Source of the DNA: Xanthomonas albilineans
Lineage (GTDB): Bacteria > Pseudomonadota > Gammaproteobacteria > Xanthomonadales > Xanthomonadaceae
Length of the DNA: 64,000 nucleotides
Reading direction: 5' to 3'
Assembly (NCBI RefSeq): GCF_002939705.1
Contig: NZ_MDCB01000009.1
Location: 94,864-158,863 of the forward strand
Positions 18,146 through 25,065 of this stretch are shown one piece after another (the stretch's first letter is position 1; each line of letters begins with the position of its first letter). Under the pieces are notes generated by a model. That model worked only from the letters and a program-made list of their open reading frames with translations, did not search any database and was not told the DNA's origin. Both the position numbers and the translations under genes were made by a program.

Positions 18146-18688
18146 CTATGACAATGCCGCGTCGATCGCCGCACGCAGGCGTGGAGCGTCGGCGGTTACA
18201 TCGGGGGCGAAACGCGCGCAGACCTGACCATCACGCCCGACCAGGAATTTTTCAAAGTTCCACAGCACGCCCGGCACCGGATTCGGTTCGATGCCGTAGC
18301 CTGCGAGTTTCTCGCGCATCGGACCTTCGCCTTCGGCCTGCGGCTGCGCCTGGATCAACGCGCGATACAACGGATGGGTCGCCTCGCCGGTGACGGCGAT
18401 CTTGGCGAACATCGGAAAGGTGACATCGTAAGTGAGCTGGCAGAACTGCTGGATCTGCGCTTCATCGCCCGGTTCCTGGCCCTTGAAGTCATTGGCCGGG
18501 AAGCCGAGGACTTCAAGGCCGGCGGCGCGCTTGTCGCGGTACAGCGCTTCCAGGCCGGCGTACTGCGGGGTCAACCCGCATTTGGAAGCGACGTTGACGA
18601 TCAGCAGCACCTTGCCGCGATGCTCGGCGAGCGTGGTGGGTTGGCCATCGATGCGGATCAGCGGGATGTCGTAGAGCGAGAAAGACAT
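18146..18688 (-). CDS. Glutathione peroxidase family thiol peroxidase
   Basis: A 180-residue cysteine-type GPx that reduces hydroperoxides using glutathione or, more often in bacteria, thioredoxin. The catalytic Cys37 lies in NVASKCGLTPQY, followed by the GFPANDF block with the conserved Gln and by LWNFEKFLV with the active-site Trp and Asn. Length is typical. The ATG at 18688 gives the usual start before YDIPL. No signal peptide, so cytoplasmic. It appears monocistronic. Confidence 0.92.
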   Translation of the reverse strand: MSFSLYDIPLIRIDGQPTTLAEHRGKVLLIVNVASKCGLTPQYAGLEALYRDKRAAGLEVLGFPANDFKGQEPGDEAQIQQFCQLTYDVTFPMFAKIAVTGEATHPLYRALIQAQPQAEGEGPMREKLAGYGIEPNPVPGVLWNFEKFLVGRDGQVCARFAPDVTADAPRLRAAIDAALS

Positions 18689-18821
18689 GGGAACGCCTCG
18701 GGCGATAGGGAGCGCCAGCATAGTCGCTGCCAGTGGCGGGCGTGTCGGGTCGCTCCTACCGATCTGGCGGCAACCCTTGCATCCGATCCGGGCAAACTGC
18801 GGCGGTGGCTTAGAGTGGCCA

Positions 18822-18947
18822 ACAAAACGTCGCCAGTCGCTGTCGGGCGGGCGCGGACACCGCGCAGGAACCGCAGTGTACAGAGCGGGTAAATGAGGAT
18901 TCCGAGCGCTGCCCGCGCCCGTCCGACGGCGATGCAGTTGTTTTGTT
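18822..18947. repeat. Imperfect inverted repeat between gpx and rmuC
   Basis: The left arm (18822-18857) and the right arm (18913-18947) are inverted copies matching at roughly 26 of 35 positions: AACAAAAC at the outer ends matches fully, the inner GTCGG-CGGGCGCGG nearly so, and a short middle part differs. The arms enclose 55 bases with no gene. It could fold as a long RNA hairpin downstream of rmuC or be a small repeat element; no copy was noticed elsewhere in the window. Confidence 0.5.
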
Positions 18948-18955
18948 AGCGACTC

Positions 18956-20545
18956 TTACTCCGGCGCGTCGGGTGCGGCCTCCTCCGCATCGGCCTCGTC
19001 CAGCGGCAGGGACAGCTCCAGCAGCGACGTGGCTTGCGTGTCGCTCAGCGTCTCCACACCGCGCAGACGGCGCTCGATGGTGCGGGTCTTGCGGCTGGCT
19101 TCGCCCAGGCTCTTGCCGACGGTGTTGATCTGCTTCTCGGCTTTTTCCAGGATGCCGGCGAACTTCCCGAACTCGCTCTTGACCGCCGCCAGCACTCCCC
19201 AGACTTCGCTGGAGCGCTTTTCGATGGCCAAGGTGCGAAAGCCCATCTGCAGGCTGTTGAGCAGTGCGGTCACCGTGGTCGGACCGGCGATGACGATGCG
19301 GTGCTCGCGCTGTAACGCATCGGCTAGCCCGGGCCGGCGCAGGGTTTCCGCATACAGGCCCTCGGTCGGCAGGAACATCACCGCGAAATCGGTGGTATGT
19401 GGCGGCGCGATGTACTTGTCGCCGATTGACTTGGCCTGCACCCGGATCGCGCGTTCCAGTTGCGCGCCCATCAGTTGCGCCTGTTCCGCGTCGCCGCGTT
19501 CTTGCGCATCGAGCAGCCGCTCATAGTCCTCGCGCGGAAACTTCGCGTCCATCGGTAACCACACCGGCGTGTCCTCGTGCCCACGGCCGGGCAGGCGCAC
19601 GGCGAAGTCCACCGCTTCGTTGCGCTCGGGCCGGATCCGCACGTTGCGCGCGTATTGCTCCTGGGTCAGGGTTTGCTCGAGGATGTTGTCCAGTTGCACC
19701 TCGCCCCAGCCGCCACGGTCTTTGACGTTGCTCAGCACGCGTTTGAGGTCGCCGACGCCGGTGGCCAATTGTTGCATCTCGCCGAGCCCGCGCTGGACCT
19801 GCTCCAGCCGCTCGGAAACCAGCTTGAACGAGGCATCCAGGCGGGTGTTGAGAGTGGTCTGCAGTTTCTCGTCGACGGTGCCGCGCATCTGCTCCAGCTT
19901 GAGGGCGTTATCGGCCTGCAATTCCTTCAGTCGTTCCTCCAGGGTGCCGCGCATCTCGCCCAGGCGTTGCTCGTTGCGTTGGACCAGTTCGCCCAGGCGC
20001 AGGCCCAGTGCGTCGGCAAAACGTTGCTGTGCATCCGCGCCCTCCTGGCGGCCCTTGCGTGCCTCATCGATCAGGGTCTCGCGCAGCGCGGTCAGGTGCG
20101 TGTCGATGCGGGCGATCAGCTCGGCTTGCTGCTGGCCGAACTGTTGCATGCGCACATCCTGCTGTTGGCCGAATCCATCGAGCTGGCTGCGCATCTCCAT
20201 CAGACGCTGGTTGAGCGACTCTGCCAGGCGCTGCTGCGCTTCGCCCGCCTCGACGCGGCCACGCCGCGCCTCTTCGGTCAGGGTTTCGCGCAGCAGGTCC
20301 AGGCGCTGGTCGGTGCGGGTGGAAAGCTCGGCCAGATGACGCGCGAAGCCCTCGCTGCGTGCGTCCTGCTGCCGCGCCAGGCTGTCGAGTTGCTCGCGCA
20401 GTTCGCTGCGACCGTTGCGCTGTTCTTCGCGCAGGGTTGCTTCCAGTCCGGTATGCGTGCTCCGGCGCAACAACGCAACCAACAGCAAGGCGATGGCGGC
20501 ACACAGCAGGCCGGCGAGGATCAAGAAATGGGCATCGTTCTGCAT
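18956..20545 (-). CDS. rmuC: DNA recombination protein RmuC
   Basis: RmuC family proteins restrain recombination at inverted repeats in E. coli; the mechanism is unclear. The 529-residue protein has one amino-terminal membrane helix (residues 7-27), a long coiled-coil (about 35-250) with repeats of QRLGEMRGTLEERLKEL type, and the RmuC domain (about 260-490) with LSNVKDRGGWGEVQLDNILEQ and VWLPMDAKFPREDYERLLDA blocks. An acidic Asp/Glu/Ala tail ends it. The ATG at 20545 begins just before the membrane helix. The family is distantly related to nucleases. Confidence 0.93.
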   Translation of the reverse strand: MQNDAHFLILAGLLCAAIALLLVALLRRSTHTGLEATLREEQRNGRSELREQLDSLARQQDARSEGFARHLAELSTRTDQRLDLLRETLTEEARRGRVEAGEAQQRLAESLNQRLMEMRSQLDGFGQQQDVRMQQFGQQQAELIARIDTHLTALRETLIDEARKGRQEGADAQQRFADALGLRLGELVQRNEQRLGEMRGTLEERLKELQADNALKLEQMRGTVDEKLQTTLNTRLDASFKLVSERLEQVQRGLGEMQQLATGVGDLKRVLSNVKDRGGWGEVQLDNILEQTLTQEQYARNVRIRPERNEAVDFAVRLPGRGHEDTPVWLPMDAKFPREDYERLLDAQERGDAEQAQLMGAQLERAIRVQAKSIGDKYIAPPHTTDFAVMFLPTEGLYAETLRRPGLADALQREHRIVIAGPTTVTALLNSLQMGFRTLAIEKRSSEVWGVLAAVKSEFGKFAGILEKAEKQINTVGKSLGEASRKTRTIERRLRGVETLSDTQATSLLELSLPLDEADAEEAAPDAPE

Positions 20546-20624
20546 GTCGGCAGTGTAGCCGGCCACATCGCAAAGACGGCGCTTTCCGCGTGCGTGGCGC
20601 TACGATGATGACACGAACGATAGG

Positions 20625-20641
20625 ATGCGCCTGTGGCGCAT
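20625..20641. terminator. Short hairpin downstream of uxaC
   Basis: Arms ATGCGCC and GGCGCAT with a three-base loop, 84-100 bases beyond the uxaC stop. There is no T-run; a weak termination or processing role is possible. Confidence 0.3.
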
Positions 20642-20679
20642 GCGCAGGAAATGCTTTCGCTTTGCCTTGCTAGCGCACC

Positions 20680-20701
20680 GCTCAGTGTCCAGACGCTGAG
20701 C
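20680..20701 (-). terminator. Hairpin just downstream of uxaC
   Basis: Arms GCTCAG (20680-20685) and CTGAGC (20696-20701) with additional GTC/GAC pairing inside lie 24 bases past the uxaC stop. No T-run follows leftward, so termination is inferred from position only. Confidence 0.4.
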
Positions 20702-20724
20702 ATTCCGGACCTGTATAGCGATAT

Positions 20725-22143
20725 TCACAGCCGATAGGCCCGCTTCGGCAGCCGGTAGGCCAGGTCGATGCCGACTTCCACCGCTTCGTCCTCGTCGAGT
20801 CGGTGCTCGGCGACCAGCTTGGCCAGGAATGCGCAGTCGACGCGGCGAGCGACGTCGTGCCGAGCGGGGATCGACAAGAATGCGCGGGTGTCGTCGTTGA
20901 AGCCGACCGTGTTGTAGAAGCCAGCGCTGCTCAGGGTCTGCTCGCGGAAACGCCACATCCCCTCTGGTGCATCGTGAAACCACCATGCCGGTCCGAGCAG
21001 CAACGCCGGATAGTGCCCAGCCAAGGGTGCCAGTTCACGCGCATAGGTACTCTCGTCCAGAGTGAACAGGATCAGGGTGAAGCCTGGTGTGTTGCCGAAG
21101 CGGTCCAGTAGCGGTTTGAGTGCGTGGACGTAGTCGGTGCGCAGAGGCAAGTCGGCGCCTTTGTCGCGGCCGTAGCGCGCGAACAGCGTGCGGTTGTGGT
21201 TGCGGAAGCAGCCTGGGTGCAATTGCATGACCAGGCCATCGTCCACGCTCATGGCCGCCATCTCGGTCAGCATATGTGCGCGGAACAGTTCCGCATCGGC
21301 AGCACTGGCGGTGCCACCGACCACGCGTGCGAACAGGCGTGCCGCCTCGACAGCCGGCAGATTGGCTGTGGCGGCGCTGGGATGACCGTGATCGGTAGAC
21401 GTCGCGCCCATCTGCGCGAAGAACGCGCGGCGTTGGCGGTGCGCGCGCAGATAGCCGTCCCAGGTGTAGACGTCCTCGCCGGTCAGTTCGCCGAAGCGCC
21501 GCAGCGCCGCAGGGAACTGTTCGTGCTCCGGGTCGATCACCGGGTCGGGCCGGTAGGTGGTGATGACCCGCCCGCCCCAGCCGCTGGCGCGAATCGTGGC
21601 GTGATGGTGTAGCGGATCCAACGGCGATTCGGTGGTGGCGATCACTTCGATACCGAAGCGTTCGAACAACGCGCGCGGCTGAAATGCAGGGGTCTGCAGT
21701 GCTTCGCCGATACAGTCGTAGTACAGATCGGCACTGTCCGCGTCCAGCCGCACACGCAAACCGAAGACCGCGTGGAAGACATGGTTCAGCCACAGCGCCG
21801 AGGGTGTGCCGCGCAGCAGGTGAAAGTGTTCGGCGAACACCCGCCAGGCGCTGCGCGGGTTCACTGCGGCGCGGCTGCCATCGGCGCGCGGGATGCCCAG
21901 CGTGTCCAGATCCACGCCTTGGCTGTAGAGCATGCGGAACACGTAGTGGTCCGGGATCAACAGCAGTTCGGTGGCGTTGGCGAATGGCGCATCCTCGGCA
22001 AACCAGGCCGGATCGGTGTGCCCATGCGGGCTGACGATCGGCAGAGCCGCGACCTGAGCATACAGGCGACGTGCGATCGCCTGCATGGTCGGATCCGCGG
22101 GAAACAGACGGTTCGGATGCAGAAAGAGCGTGGTGGAGGGCAT
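20725..22143 (-). CDS. uxaC: Glucuronate (uronate) isomerase
   Basis: UxaC converts D-glucuronate to D-fructuronate (and galacturonate to tagaturonate), the first cytoplasmic step of hexuronate catabolism. The 472-residue protein has the family's amino-terminal LPIVSPHGHTDP metal-binding block, DHYVFRMLYSQG, FGIEVIATTESPLDPLHHH and the C-terminal GFNDDTRAFLSIPARHD segment. The ATG at 22143 follows xyn10A by 41 bases, so both should be on one transcript, consistent with processing of glucuronate released from glucuronoxylan. An in-frame upstream extension overlaps xyn10A and is not needed. Confidence 0.95.
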   Translation of the reverse strand: MPSTTLFLHPNRLFPADPTMQAIARRLYAQVAALPIVSPHGHTDPAWFAEDAPFANATELLLIPDHYVFRMLYSQGVDLDTLGIPRADGSRAAVNPRSAWRVFAEHFHLLRGTPSALWLNHVFHAVFGLRVRLDADSADLYYDCIGEALQTPAFQPRALFERFGIEVIATTESPLDPLHHHATIRASGWGGRVITTYRPDPVIDPEHEQFPAALRRFGELTGEDVYTWDGYLRAHRQRRAFFAQMGATSTDHGHPSAATANLPAVEAARLFARVVGGTASAADAELFRAHMLTEMAAMSVDDGLVMQLHPGCFRNHNRTLFARYGRDKGADLPLRTDYVHALKPLLDRFGNTPGFTLILFTLDESTYARELAPLAGHYPALLLGPAWWFHDAPEGMWRFREQTLSSAGFYNTVGFNDDTRAFLSIPARHDVARRVDCAFLAKLVAEHRLDEDEAVEVGIDLAYRLPKRAYRL

Positions 22144-22184
22144 GGCTGAGACCGTGCGTAGCAGTTGGCAGGGCAGTTTGCCGG

Positions 22185-23168
22185 TTATGGTGTACTCGCC
22201 ACGAAATCGCGCAACCATTTTAATGCCGGACGTTCGCTGCCGTCTTTATTGATCAAGTAGGCGCCCTCCTGGTCGCGCCACAGGCCAGGGCGGAAGCCCC
22301 AAAGCGTCACGCCCTTTACGTATTGATTTTCCCAGAACAGTGGAAAGAATTTCTTGTAGCCATCCAACTGCTGGGCATCGGTCGGACCGTCGATCTCGAA
22401 CTCGGTGATGTAGATCGGCAGGCCCGTGGTGGCGCCCAACGTGTTGAGGTTGAAGAAATGTGTCCACCAGGACGCCGATGAGGTCTCGAAGGCATGCTCC
22501 TGCAAGCCGATCGCGTCGATCAGATTTTCACGCTGCAGCAACTGGATGGTTCTCAAATACTGTCCCGTGGCGTCGTCGCTGGCGGTGATACCGTAGTCGT
22601 TGATCATCAGCTTGGTATTCGGAAAATACTGCCGCGCCAGGCGGAATAAATTAATGACCCAATCCACCCCAGTGACGCCGGGGCCTCCCAGTGCCTGCAT
22701 GTAGTTGCCGCTGTCGCTGTAGCGATTGTCGGGTTGATTGTGATTGGGCAACGTTTCGTTGGCGACCTCCAACATGGCGATATTGGGGTAACGCTGGGCC
22801 ACTGCGGCGAACCAATGTTTGATGGCGGCGAGCTGCTCGGCCGGTGGCAGTGTCCGCATCCATTCCGGTTGTTGGCTGCCCCATGCCATGACATGGTCAA
22901 ACATTATTATGTTGTTGTCCTGGGCAAAATTATAAGCTCTATCTAACTCACTCCAGTCCATTTGTCCGCGCACCGCTTCCACGCTGGCCCACTTGCCGCC
23001 GTTTTCTGGTGTGAGCTTGTTCCAGTACTTGCCGAAATCCAGCGCCTGCGGTGCGCTATAGGCGCAGCCCAGGAAACGTTTTTTGCCGGCGGCTAGCGGC
23101 GCGGCACCGACGCTGGCGGTGGAAGAGATCAGCAATAATGCGAATAAAAGCGATGCGATGGTTTTCAT
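22185..23168 (-). CDS. xyn10A: Secreted GH10 endo-1,4-beta-xylanase
   Basis: This enzyme cuts the xylan backbone into xylo-oligosaccharides. The 327-residue protein has a signal peptide (residues 1 to about 22, VGA-A) followed by a single GH10 barrel and no carbohydrate-binding module. The acid/base Glu138 is in LEVANETLPN and the nucleophile Glu256 in YITEFEIDG; other GH10 landmarks are KLTPENGGKW and HVMAWGSQQPEW. The ATG at 23168 precedes the signal peptide; the upstream frame is not signal-like. Gene order exuT-xyn10A-uxaC matches the xylan loci of other xanthomonads. The short form suggests action on soluble or periplasmic oligomers. Confidence 0.95.
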   Translation of the reverse strand: MKTIASLLFALLLISSTASVGAAPLAAGKKRFLGCAYSAPQALDFGKYWNKLTPENGGKWASVEAVRGQMDWSELDRAYNFAQDNNIIMFDHVMAWGSQQPEWMRTLPPAEQLAAIKHWFAAVAQRYPNIAMLEVANETLPNHNQPDNRYSDSGNYMQALGGPGVTGVDWVINLFRLARQYFPNTKLMINDYGITASDDATGQYLRTIQLLQRENLIDAIGLQEHAFETSSASWWTHFFNLNTLGATTGLPIYITEFEIDGPTDAQQLDGYKKFFPLFWENQYVKGVTLWGFRPGLWRDQEGAYLINKDGSERPALKWLRDFVASTP

Positions 23169-23279
23169 GACGTTTCCCCATGTGCAATTAAGTAATGCAG
23201 TCATACGAGCATACGCATGGTGCTTGCCATGAGCCAGCCAAATCAACCAAGCCATGGTTGTGACGTGCTAAGCATTTCT
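23169..23279. promoter_or_regulatory. exuT-xyn10A gap with a 17-bp interrupted palindrome
   Basis: The 111-base gap contains CAACCA-AGCCA-TGGTTG (23244-23260; 6-bp arms, 5-base loop), immediately after exuT, and CATGG-TGCTTG-CCATG around 23216-23231. Either could be a hairpin that attenuates read-through or a protein site before xyn10A. No T-run and no xyl-box copy is present. Confidence 0.3.
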
Positions 23280-24563
23280 TTACATCTGTGCCGGCTGCAA
23301 TCTCGGTGTCAGTAAATGCACCATGCCGAGCGCTAGCACGTAGGCCAAACCAGCCAGTAGGAATACCGGTAGATAACTTCCGGTGGCCTGCAGTAAAAAT
23401 CCAATGAAGTTGGCGATCAACATGCCGCCGACCGCGCCGGCAAAACCGCCGATGCCGACCAGACTAGCCACCGCGTGGCGCGGGAACATGTCCGATGTCA
23501 GCGTGAATAAGTTCGCCGACCAGCCTTGGTGTGCAGCTGTCGCCAGGCCGATCAATGCCACCGCCCGCCATAGGTGATCGGCGTGTGCGGCGAGCACGAT
23601 TGGCATCACGGCCAGGGCACAGACCAGCATCGCGACCTTGCGCGCGCGGTTGACGCTCCAGCCACGCGCGAGCAAACGCCCGGCCAGCCAGCCGCCGGCG
23701 ATGCTGCCGACGTCGGCGAGCAGGAAAATCAAGATCAATGGTGCACCCAGTTGCAGCAATCCCAGTCCGTATTTGTCGTGCAGGAACTTAGGCAGCCAGA
23801 ACAGAAAGAACCACCAGACCGGATCGGTCAGGAACTTTCCCACCACGAACGCCCACGCTTGGCGGTGGCGCAGCAACTGCGTCCAGGACAGTGGCTGGAT
23901 CGATTCCGAGGGATCGCTGCGGATATGCGTCAGTTCCGCAGCGCTCAGATGCGGGTGGTGTTCCGGCGGGCGGTAGCTCAACCACCACACGGTCAGCCAG
24001 ATCGCGCCGAGCACGCCAGTGAATATAAAGGCCCACTGCCAGCCCCAGGCGTTGGCGATGAACGGTACAGACAACGGCGCGACGATGGCGCCGATGTTGG
24101 ACCCGGAATTGAAAATGCCGGTCGCCAACGCCCGCTCGCGGCGCGGAAACCATTCGGCGACAGTTTTGATTGCGGCGGGAAAATTGCCCGACTCGCCCAG
24201 GCCAAGGCAGAAGCGTGCCACCGCGAAACCGATCACCCCGCTGGCCAGTGCATGGCCCATCGATGCCAGACTCCACACACCGATCGCCAGTGCATAACCG
24301 ACCCGGGTACCGAAGCGGTCGATGACCGCACCGCTGCACAACAAGCCCAGCGCATACGCGGCCTGAAATGCGGTGACGATATAGCCGTATTCGATCTCGT
24401 TCCAGCCGATGTGCTCTTGTAGAAACGGTGCCAGCACCCCGAGCACCTGGCGATCGACATAGTTGATGGTGGTGGCGGCCAGCAGCAGTGCACAGATGCG
24501 CCATCGCAGGCGGCCCAGGGACGCGATAGCTGTCGTGGTCTGCGCGCGGGTAGGCAACATCAT
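23280..24563 (-). CDS. exuT: Hexuronate MFS transporter
   Basis: A 427-residue major-facilitator transporter of the anion:cation symporter (ACS) type with about twelve membrane helices, expected to import D-glucuronate or galacturonate by proton symport. Typical segments are ATTINYVDRQVLGVLAPFLQ in helix 1 (residues about 31-50), GLGESGNFPAAIKTVAEWFP in helix 4 and GIFNSGSNIGAIVAP in helix 5, all close to ExuT. Two adjacent ATGs (24563, 24560) are possible; the first has the better-spaced GGAG. It is divergent from the xylan TonB receptor and followed by xyn10A, which fits uptake of glucuronate freed from xylan. Confidence 0.92.
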   Translation of the reverse strand: MMLPTRAQTTTAIASLGRLRWRICALLLAATTINYVDRQVLGVLAPFLQEHIGWNEIEYGYIVTAFQAAYALGLLCSGAVIDRFGTRVGYALAIGVWSLASMGHALASGVIGFAVARFCLGLGESGNFPAAIKTVAEWFPRRERALATGIFNSGSNIGAIVAPLSVPFIANAWGWQWAFIFTGVLGAIWLTVWWLSYRPPEHHPHLSAAELTHIRSDPSESIQPLSWTQLLRHRQAWAFVVGKFLTDPVWWFFLFWLPKFLHDKYGLGLLQLGAPLILIFLLADVGSIAGGWLAGRLLARGWSVNRARKVAMLVCALAVMPIVLAAHADHLWRAVALIGLATAAHQGWSANLFTLTSDMFPRHAVASLVGIGGFAGAVGGMLIANFIGFLLQATGSYLPVFLLAGLAYVLALGMVHLLTPRLQPAQM

Positions 24564-24724
24564 GCGCGCAATCTCCAGCTCACGCCGGGTTTGCCGCGTT
24601 GCACTCGGTAGTGGAACACGACAGCGCGCGTATCGAATGCGTGGGGAAAGCACATTACGCAGCCAGGAGGTTTCCCGGTTCGGTGCATGCCTTCGACTCC
24701 TTCAGTGCATGACGTATGCAACCC

Positions 24725-24738
24725 TGATAGCGCTATCA
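24725..24738. promoter_or_regulatory. xyl-box-like operator, exuT side
   Basis: TGATAGCGCTATCA is a perfect 14-bp palindrome with a central CG, the form expected for a LacI-family operator. It differs at two symmetric positions from the xyl-box TGGTAGCGCTACCA that I recall for the XylR-controlled xylan system of X. campestris. It lies 162 bases upstream of the exuT start and overlaps a candidate -35 on the minus strand. Confidence 0.75.
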
Positions 24739-24908
24739 ATAGCATGTCCCCTGCGCGGCTTCCATCGTGCATAGCAACATACCGCAAATACACGATGCCA
24801 CGGCGCAAAGCAGTCGCATGCACAGAGCGTGTGCCTTTACATGCATTACTGCAGGTGCATGCGTTAGCGACAGGCAGGCTATGGTGCCATGCAGCGTGAC
24901 AGTGTGGT

Positions 24909-24922
24909 TGATAGCGCTACCA
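24909..24922. promoter_or_regulatory. xyl-box-like operator, TonB-receptor side
   Basis: TGATAGCGCTACCA keeps one half identical to the recalled xyl-box and the other with one change. It lies 144 bases upstream of the receptor start and overlaps a TTGATA that would be a -35 element, so a bound repressor would block transcription. Confidence 0.75.
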
Positions 24923-25065
24923 TCCGCGACCATAGCCAGTGGATGGGGTGAGCGTTCGCTGCAGTTTTTCCGTCATTCAAGTTATTCGTCGGCCAGTGAT
25001 TCGTTGGCCAGCCATTGTCCCGCACAGTGCGGGATGCGGGATATCTGCTTCGTGAGAGGATTACG

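Larger units (their letters stand above)
24564..25065. promoter_or_regulatory. Divergent control region of the exuT and TonB-receptor units
   Basis: About 500 bases without a supported gene between two divergent transcription units. It is more AT-rich than its surroundings and holds two near-identical 14-bp palindromes (described separately), one on each side. Each overlaps a TTGATA that could be a -35 element for the transcript leading away from the centre: 24908-24913 with CATAGC 17 bases further for the receptor, and the mirror image near 24735-24740 for exuT. The proposed -10 elements are weak. Confidence 0.55.
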
